Positions 35,555 through 42,500 of a DNA stretch of 64,000 bases are shown here, one piece after another. The DNA is from Lacinutrix sp. WUR7. Lineage in GTDB: Bacteria; Bacteroidota; Bacteroidia; Flavobacteriales; Flavobacteriaceae. Both the position numbers and the translations under genes were made by a program. The notes below the pieces were generated by a model. The model was given only the letters and a program-made list of their open reading frames with translations. It did no database searches and was not told where the DNA came from. Where the stretch lies: NCBI RefSeq assembly GCF_016864015.1, contig NZ_CP045067.1, forward strand, positions 3,544,001 through 3,608,000, in the 5' to 3' direction. Within the stretch, counting starts at the first letter, position 1. Each line of letters begins with the position of its first letter.

Positions 35555-35568
35555 AAATAACGTTATTT
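35555..35568. promoter_or_regulatory. 14-bp perfect palindrome before the Crp-family gene
   Basis: AAATAACGTTATTT is its own reverse complement. It lies 18 bases upstream of the start codon at 35537 and next to the CsbD terminator. Candidate autoregulatory site; only position and symmetry support it. Confidence 0.35.
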
Positions 35569-35573
35569 TATAT

Positions 35574-35613
35574 AAAAAAAGCATCCTTATTGTAGTAATA
35601 AGGATGCTTTTTT
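35574..35613 (-). terminator. Terminator after the CsbD gene
   Basis: A 17-bp stem AAAAAAGCATCCTTATT/AATAAGGATGCTTTTTT around a short loop, with T-runs on both strands, lies 18 bases after the CsbD stop codon. Confidence 0.9.
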
Positions 35614-35630
35614 AAGGTGATAATTTAAGT

Positions 35631-35816
35631 CTACCAGTTTTCTATTTCGCTTTTAATCTCCGCTTTTGTTTTACCGTATTTTTCTTGGATCTTTCCTGCT
35701 AGTTTATCCAAATCGCCTTCCGCTTCTGTATACTCGTCATCGGTAAGCTTTCCGTATTTGCTTTTAAAATCACCTTTTATCTGTTTCCATTTTCCTTTAA
35801 ATTGATCTGCATTCAT
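35631..35816 (-). CDS. CsbD-family stress protein
   Basis: A 61-residue protein with the full CsbD signature: DQFKGKWKQIKGDFKSKYGK at the start and TEAEGDLDKLAGKIQEKYGK later, a four-helix hydrophilic small protein. CsbD members accumulate under general stress; their biochemical role is not known. It is monocistronic with a strong terminator, and lies between a YceI gene and a Crp-family regulator, which gives this stretch a stress flavour. Confidence 0.92.
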   Translation of the reverse strand: MNADQFKGKWKQIKGDFKSKYGKLTDDEYTEAEGDLDKLAGKIQEKYGKTKAEIKSEIENW

Positions 35817-35935
35817 TGTATTGTGTGTTTTAAATTAATAATACTACAAATATAATGCGGGAAGAAAGTACATCTTATTGCAATCCATTTAAGGATTAAC
35901 GCATTTACTATAATGCTAAAGAAAAATAGTTAGAT

Positions 35936-36496
35936 TTAGAATTGTAAATCTGCTACAAGATCAAATTCATCATAAATTGCTTTGTCTTTTAGACCATCAA
36001 AAAAGCTAGCAGAACCATATTTTACATCAAATTTTGTTCTATCTACTTTTAATGTTGCTGTTGCTTTGCTTCCGTAAACAGATACATTTACAGTTACCGG
36101 ATTTGTTTTTCCTTTAATTGTTAAATCTCCAGTAACGGCATACGAGTTCTTTCCTGTTACTGCTACTTTGGTAAATACTAAATTTGCGGTTGCAAAGTTA
36201 CTTACTCCAAAAAAGTCATCCGATTTTAAATGTCCGTCTAATTTCTCTTTGTATTCTCCTTCCAGATCGGTACTGCTAATGGTTGTCATGTCTATAACAA
36301 AAGATCCACCTGTTAATACTTCGTCTTTAAAAGTTAAGGTTCCAGATTGTAAGTTTATCGTTCCTTCATGAGAACCTGTTACTTTGTAGCCTTTCCAAAC
36401 CACTTTACTATCTGCAGTATTAATCTCTTTGTTTTGCGCTATTATAGCGGTTGAAAATGTTGCAAATGTTATAATTGCTGTTAAAATTGTTTTCAT
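35936..36496 (-). CDS. YceI-family secreted lipid-binding protein
   Basis: A 186-residue periplasmic protein. The signal peptide is residues 1-20 (ending AIIAQ). The mature part is the YceI lipocalin-like barrel, with VVWKGYKVTGSHEGTINLQS near the start, a TTISSTDLEGEYKEKLDGHL helix and VTGDLTIKGKTNPVTV strands. These proteins bind isoprenoid-like lipids and often respond to osmotic, acid or redox stress. A symmetrical FNR-like site (36573-36592) lies about 80 bases upstream, between this gene and a Crp-family regulator gene. Confidence 0.92.
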   Translation of the reverse strand: MKTILTAIITFATFSTAIIAQNKEINTADSKVVWKGYKVTGSHEGTINLQSGTLTFKDEVLTGGSFVIDMTTISSTDLEGEYKEKLDGHLKSDDFFGVSNFATANLVFTKVAVTGKNSYAVTGDLTIKGKTNPVTVNVSVYGSKATATLKVDRTKFDVKYGSASFFDGLKDKAIYDEFDLVADLQF

Positions 36497-36572
36497 CTTT
36501 TTATGTTTTTATATGAATACAGCAAAGATCGAACAACAATAGGAAAGAAAAGTTGACCTAGTTTATTAAATG

Positions 36573-36592
36573 ATGTTAATGTAGATTAACAT
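36573..36592. promoter_or_regulatory. FNR/CRP-like palindrome between regulator and yceI-like gene
   Basis: ATGTTAAT-GTAG-ATTAACAT: perfect 8-bp arms with a 4-bp spacer, the geometry of Crp/Fnr-family operators (compare TTGAT-N4-ATCAA). It lies just after the stop codon of one Crp-family gene and 77 bases upstream of the YceI start codon. It lacks GC pairs and a T-run, so it is not a terminator. Confidence 0.55.
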
Positions 36593-36593
36593 T

Positions 36594-37175
36594 TTATTGG
36601 AAAGCGATTTGACTTTTAATTTTACTTAAAAATTCTTTGGTAATCCCTAAATAGGAAGCGACCATATATTGCGGAATACGTTGTTCAATCTCTGGATAAC
36701 TATCTTTAAAAATGAGATATCGCTCTTTTGCAGACATACTAAAATTTCGGACTATTCTTTTTTGGGAAGCAACAAATGCTTTTTCTATTGTTTTACGAAA
36801 GAGACGTTCTAGCTTAGGAATCTTAGCGTACGTTTCTTCCATGTTATTATGAGAAAACACAATACATTCGGTATCTTCTATACATTGTACATTAAAATCG
36901 GAAGGCGTTTGAGAAATGAAACTTCCAAGGTCGGAAGACCACCAATCTTCAACCGCAAACATAAGAATATGTTCTTGACCATCGGTATCTACATAAAACA
37001 TTTTGGTGCAACCAGATACCACAAAACAAACCGATTTATTAATATCGCCTTGTTGTAAAATATACTGTCCTTTTAAATATTTTCTAGACGCAACCTGACT
37101 GGTTAAAAAAGTTATTTCTTCGTCTGTTAAAGTTACTATTTTATTTATATAATTTAAAAGTGGTTGAATATTCAT
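36594..37175 (-). CDS. Crp/Fnr-family transcriptional regulator
   Basis: A 193-residue regulator, start at MNIQPLLNYINK. Residues about 20-120 form the cNMP-binding-like roll (GQYILQQGDINKSVCFVVSG, SDLGSFISQTP), and the last 40 residues an HTH (QYMVASYLGITKEFLSKIK). It is a short Bacteroidetes-type member without visible cofactor ligands. A longer frame from a TTG at 37199 is rejected because that codon overlaps a perfect -7 box (TATATTTG, 37197-37204 on this strand). The palindrome directly downstream suggests it may regulate the YceI-like gene. Confidence 0.88.
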   Translation of the reverse strand: MNIQPLLNYINKIVTLTDEEITFLTSQVASRKYLKGQYILQQGDINKSVCFVVSGCTKMFYVDTDGQEHILMFAVEDWWSSDLGSFISQTPSDFNVQCIEDTECIVFSHNNMEETYAKIPKLERLFRKTIEKAFVASQKRIVRNFSMSAKERYLIFKDSYPEIEQRIPQYMVASYLGITKEFLSKIKSQIAFQ

Positions 37176-37196
37176 TATGCTGTTTTGATTGCTTAA

Positions 37197-37204
37197 CAAA
37201 TATA
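37197..37204 (-). promoter_or_regulatory. Flavobacterial -7 box (TATATTTG)
   Basis: Read on the minus strand TATATTTG matches TAnnTTTG, 21 bases before the ATG at 37175. It fixes the start of the Crp-family gene. No TTG is found at the ideal -33 distance. Confidence 0.55.
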
Positions 37205-37259
37205 AAAGAAAACCTAGGAGTAAGAAACTCTTGCGCTTTTTTTCAATAAAAGAAAGAGG

Positions 37260-37298
37260 TGGCTTACTTGCGTTTGCTAACTTGGGATTGCTAACTTG
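37260..37298. repeat. Three 11-base direct repeats, 14-bp period
   Basis: TTGCTAACTTG occurs at 37274 and 37288, and a two-mismatch copy TGGCTTACTTG at 37260, each 14 bases apart. The cluster lies in the 3' trailer of the KAP NTPase gene (ends 37313) and upstream of the Crp-family promoter. Either a binding array or a local slippage product. Confidence 0.55.
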
Positions 37299-37312
37299 AA
37301 TATTGTTTATAA

Positions 37313-39556
37313 TTATCCGTTTTGTAAACCAGAAAACACTTTTATATCATCAACAACAAGCTTTCCTCCTTTTGAATTATTTTGATCGTGCACCAATTTT
37401 TTCCAAAGAGAATCGTTAGTTATTCCTTCATTCCATTTTTCATCATCCATAATATCTCCAGAAATCACATGTAAATTATGCTCTATCCAATCGGTAAAAA
37501 CGGGATATTTATTTTGAAGAATTATCCATCTAAATAGTTTATCTCTATTAAAAGATTTTCCTTCGGCAATGAGTATATTTCTATAAATATTATATTGATT
37601 AGCAAGACGTTTAATCCCTCTTGGATTGGTATCTAACAAATCGAAATGCTCTTGCAATACATGATGTACATCTTGATTATCTTTGTCTAAAATTTCTAGA
37701 GTAATATCTGTTGCATCTTCTTCGTTTAGATCGTATTTTTCTTTAAACTCTTTTACAACGGAAGGCGAAGAATAATCTGCTGTTTTATATTCTTTTTGAA
37801 TTTCTTGTATTATGGAAGCTTTTCTTTCTGGATTAATGCTTTCTACTTTGTTTTCGTTATTCGCGTTTATTTGTAGAATATATTTCCAATATTCTTTTTT
37901 AATATCTCCCGAAACATTAGGCAATCTTAAGGTTAGCTGAAACGCTTTTTCTAAAAATAAATAGCCTAGTTTTTGTGTTGGCTCTTTTACGACTGCATTA
38001 TAATTTTGGTAATGATTTTCAAAGCAGGTGCTAATCCAATGTTTATCTCCAGCAACCACATACAAAACTTGCTTGTCTCTAAAAAGGGTTTGAATTCCCT
38101 CTAATAATTCTACCGTAAATTTATCATTACAGCGATCTAAATCGTCTATAAAAATTGCTGTTTTGAATCCGCAGGCATCTATATCTTTAATCAAGGATTG
38201 AAAGTGGTTTTTTATTTTTTGCATGGGATCTGCCGCCTTTTCTAAAAAGGTTTTTGCAGCTTCTGGAGAGGATACAAAAAAGGGCTTGCTTAAAAAACTA
38301 GCGAGTGTATAAAAAAGGCCTATTACAGAACTTATTGCTACAATAGTATCGAATACGGTTTTTAAACTAGCTTCGTTTTCTGTATTTGTGAATAGTCCAA
38401 GTTGCATTAAAAAATGAAACACTTGCTCTTGAAATATTAAGATAGAAACCGAAAATATAATGACCAACAAAATGATAATAAACCTAGAAAACCCTCGATA
38501 TTTAATGAGCCTTCTTAATCGTTCTTTTATCCATAAATATGGTTTTTTATACCATGGTATTTTTCTAGCAGCTTGTCTGTATATTTGATCTAGAAATGGC
38601 CACCAGGGCGGTGTAATATGTTGGTTTTGCCAAGCATTAAAATGAATTACTATCCATTTGTTCTCCTTAGAATCTAAGTTTTTTTCTATTAAATTTAAAA
38701 ATGTAGATTTCCCATCTCCCCAAGCGCCTTGCAAATGTACCATAAAGGCAAAATTGGATTTCTCTTCGCCCTCATTATTAATTTTTGTTTTAAAGATTTG
38801 GTTGTTTAAAAGACGAGTTAAGGATTTTGCAATGGGCTCTCTGTTTAATCGATCTACATCATCGACTAAATCTAAATGAAAAGGAATTTTATCGGTACCA
38901 GTTGTGTCTTTTTCTTCTGGTGTTTCTTCTGCTGGTTCTTCTGAAAAAGCCTCAGAAGATTCTGATGCAAATGAAGAAGTTTGTTCTCTAGAACTTCTTT
39001 TGGTAGCTGCTTCAAAATCACTGGTATTTCTTTCAAATTTTCCTCTAGGCTTTGCTTTGCGTTTTATGTTTTCGGAAGCACTTTCTGTTTCACCAAGTAA
39101 TTCTTCCTCTGAAAACGCTACATATTCAGATGCATCAATGGTATGACTTGCTGCCAAATTAAGAATATCTACCTTATCCAATAAGGTTGCAAAAGCATGG
39201 CGCTCCATTCTTCCGAAGGCAAGTTTGGATGTAAATAGGCTTCTAAATTCCCGAGTAATTTCATTTCTAAAAACTAGAATATACCGTATTTCAAAAGCCT
39301 TATAATAATCGAATAGAAAATTAATTTTACTTGTTACATTTTCTAAAATTTCATTTCCTTCCGTATCCAAATCCATTATATCTGGATATATATCTATATA
39401 AAAATGTTTCCGTTCATCTACTAAAGTAAAAGTCGGTTTTTCACTTTTCCTTTTCACAGCAGCAAGTCCAGAATGTAACCTCAGTTTATATTCTTTTTCT
39501 AGTAGCACTTGCACTAGCGCACTATATTTATTGTTTTCGGATACTATTTCGACCAT
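37313..39556 (-). CDS. KAP-family P-loop NTPase, membrane-anchored
   Basis: A 747-residue NTPase of the KAP class (named after Kidins220/ARMS and the phage-exclusion protein PifA). Walker A is GAWGDGKST (277-285) and Walker B AIFIDDLDRC (467-476). Between them are two hydrophobic segments (about 359-376 and 402-421), the membrane insertion that defines KAP proteins. Downstream helices carry the VAGDKHWI and NPRGIKRLANQYN motifs (sensor region). Residues 1-135 are an alpha/beta domain I cannot name (strands HFYIDIYPDI and IRYILVFRNE). Residues about 140-225 are an acidic, Ser/Glu-rich disordered linker. The gene starts 17 bases after the CHAT/hydrolase gene, so the two are one operon. KAP proteins organise complexes at the inner membrane; here it would be the NTP-driven sensor or switch for the effector upstream. 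Confidence 0.88.
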   Translation of the reverse strand: MVEIVSENNKYSALVQVLLEKEYKLRLHSGLAAVKRKSEKPTFTLVDERKHFYIDIYPDIMDLDTEGNEILENVTSKINFLFDYYKAFEIRYILVFRNEITREFRSLFTSKLAFGRMERHAFATLLDKVDILNLAASHTIDASEYVAFSEEELLGETESASENIKRKAKPRGKFERNTSDFEAATKRSSREQTSSFASESSEAFSEEPAEETPEEKDTTGTDKIPFHLDLVDDVDRLNREPIAKSLTRLLNNQIFKTKINNEGEEKSNFAFMVHLQGAWGDGKSTFLNLIEKNLDSKENKWIVIHFNAWQNQHITPPWWPFLDQIYRQAARKIPWYKKPYLWIKERLRRLIKYRGFSRFIIILLVIIFSVSILIFQEQVFHFLMQLGLFTNTENEASLKTVFDTIVAISSVIGLFYTLASFLSKPFFVSSPEAAKTFLEKAADPMQKIKNHFQSLIKDIDACGFKTAIFIDDLDRCNDKFTVELLEGIQTLFRDKQVLYVVAGDKHWISTCFENHYQNYNAVVKEPTQKLGYLFLEKAFQLTLRLPNVSGDIKKEYWKYILQINANNENKVESINPERKASIIQEIQKEYKTADYSSPSVVKEFKEKYDLNEEDATDITLEILDKDNQDVHHVLQEHFDLLDTNPRGIKRLANQYNIYRNILIAEGKSFNRDKLFRWIILQNKYPVFTDWIEHNLHVISGDIMDDEKWNEGITNDSLWKKLVHDQNNSKGGKLVVDDIKVFSGLQNG

Positions 39557-39573
39557 TTTTTTAATGGATTAGA

Positions 39574-42500
39574 CTAAATAACAAGCTTTCCTATTTCTGT
39601 TTTAATTTGCTCTAACTGCTCTCTTATTACAGCATCTTTAATATGACTTAGTAAGAAATCTATTTGAATGATTTCATAATGAATAAATTTAGGACTATAC
39701 AGCAATGTGAATACGTGTTTAAATCTATCTATTACCTGAAGTTCTATATCTGGCTTAAAATTACTTTTTAGGAGTATTAAACCATAACTAGCTTCCGCCA
39801 TACCAATAAGCACAGAGATGTCTAAATCTGTTTTATCATAATCTTCTAATTCATTATAAAAATCTAGAAGATAGCTTTCTACATCTACAATGTTTTCGAA
39901 TGCCTTACTCTTATTCATTCTATCTAATAGTTTCTCTTGTCCTAATTGCTCCAGAATATGACCAATAAAAATCAAATTAGACATGGCATCTAGCGAGCTA
40001 CCATGATACCGATCAACTGCTGCTTTATAGGAATGTTCATAAAGATGAAATGCTTTTTCTAAATAGTTAACTTGCTCTGTTTTCTTATTAAAATGAGTGG
40101 AAGCTAACTTATATGCATTCGCGACAATATTTAGTCTTGTTGGATTTTTACCAACGAGTATTAAGAATTCTATTTCGTTTAAATCCTCCTGCATATTCTC
40201 TGCTGTTAGATTATTTGTTTTAATAATGCAATATTGCTCCAAAGCTTCAATAGAGAAATTACCACTTGTGTACAAAAACAAGTCTTTAAATTTTTGAAGT
40301 GCAATTTCACTTTTTCCTAATTCATTATAAACTAATGCTTCTTTTTCTAACACTTTTGCATCTAACAGATTCGCTTCTTCTACTTTTAGTAAGTATCCTT
40401 CTAATTTTTTAAGCGCCTTATTGGTATTGTATTTTCTATCTCGAATAGCAATTAGTAAATTGTCTAAATCGGTATAAATTTGCGAAGGAATAATATACTC
40501 TAGTTCATCCTTCATGGATTTCTTTCTGTTATTAAATCTGTAAAACTGATTTCCGTAACATTGATAAGCGCCCCAAGTACTAGATCTTTGGTGATTTTGA
40601 TAACAAGCTAATCTTGCTTTCTGCACAGAGGTTCCAAAGTCATAACCTTCAAACATTCTTTTATAAAACACTTCTGAAAACGTTCTTGCGGCAGCATCAT
40701 CTACAGCCCAACCAGAAATAACAATAGCCTTCACTCCCATTTCTATTAATTGAGTACCAATATTGGCTGCCAATAAATATCTGTTTTTTGTAAATCTTTC
40801 GTCCTCTACATCTATCACTCCAGAATAGCAACAATTAATAAAAACGAAATCTGGAACGTATCCTATTTGTTTTATCATCGCTGGGTCTATAGTAATACCA
40901 TCTCCTATTGCAATACCTATATTATCGTTTTCTACATCATACAAACCATGACCAGAAAAATGAAGAATCTTATATTTTCTATTAAACATTTCCATCATAA
41001 TAGTTTTTGCATTACTATTTATAAAGGAATATGCTTTAAACCCATTATGAATCAATTGACTGTTTAGCCACTCTGCCTCTTCTTTAGCTGCGGATAATTG
41101 CGGCAGACTATCGCTATGGTAATTAGGATCACCAACAACAAAGACATTATTATTATTTAATGCTACTTCTACATAATCGTCGGAATTATCAATAACTAAT
41201 TGTCTAATAAAACTAGAAGTTACAGAAGCTGGAGTATCATCTGTTTCCGAATCATGTAATAGCTCCCAAGGTATTTCGGCAGCAGCCTTATCCAATTTGA
41301 TAATCATATTGGTTTGATTTCTGAAGATATCTTTAAAGTCATTAGGAATTAGCATTTCAAAGAGTGTCTTAGACAACGATTTATCCCAGAAAGATTGATA
41401 CGAATTCTCTTTTAATAAATACTTAATTTTATTCATACCAATGCCAATCATCTCTTTTTCAATTCGAGCCAATCCGTTAGATGAAAAGTATTTAAATCCG
41501 TCTATAACTTGTTTTTTATTTGCATCTTTTATAGGTTTAATAACACTACTAATATGAAGATTGTACCACCAATTGTATTGGTTTTCGGTAAACATTTGTT
41601 TTTTCTTAGCACCAGATCTAGAGATAATTCCTTTGGTTAAATTAAAAGAAATTCTATTATCATTATCCTTATCCTTTAGTCTACTCAAACTAAAATACGC
41701 CTGACTAGCTGTGGACTCATAGTAGTTTACGATTTCTAAATTTTTAATCGGTTTTAAGCCTTCGCCACGTTCATTAATGTATGTATTTGCTGCTGAAAGG
41801 CCTAATAAGATTCCCTTGACAGAATCTTCGATAGGTAGTTTACCATAACCAATACCGATTAGGATCACCGAAATGCCGTTAGCATAACGTTTTGCTTGAG
41901 GTAATGTATAATTATCCCGCATAAACATGGCGTATTTTAAAGCCGCTAACTTTACTGTTTTTGCTAGCAAGAAAGTAGTTAACTCACTGTTATCTCCTAG
42001 TCCGCAAACAACCGCTCCTTTAGGCTGCGTTTTTAAATTAAAGAATACTTCGCTCTCTCCTATTCTTCCTGGATAATAACCAATATCCATACGCTGTGAC
42101 AAACGATTGTTTAAATATCCATCTAAAGCTTTTTCTGCACTTAAAATTAAATCCATGAAAAAGTGACCAACCATTACCGGATAAGAAGACACTTTTAAGT
42201 CGCCATTAACTACAGTAACATTAATACGTTCGGTTTCTATTTCGGATACTGTTTCACATCCAAAAACAGCGTTTACCACATCATCTTCATTGTAAAGTGG
42301 TTCTGCATACTCGTACGATTCACCAATAATTTCACCACTTCTAGAAATAGGTTCTTGTGTTTTTAATCTATTGGTACTCCCTGTTTCTATGATGTCTTTA
42401 ATACCTTCAAAAATATAGGTTTCATTTGCTAAATCGCCATGAGACGTATTCGAATAATATAGATTTTTAGATCCTTTTAATTGTTTCGGAATTCCGGTTT

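Noticed and set aside
37176-37199. Upstream TTG start for the Crp-family gene
   Set aside because: It overlaps the TATATTTG promoter box; the ATG at 37175 fits the family start.
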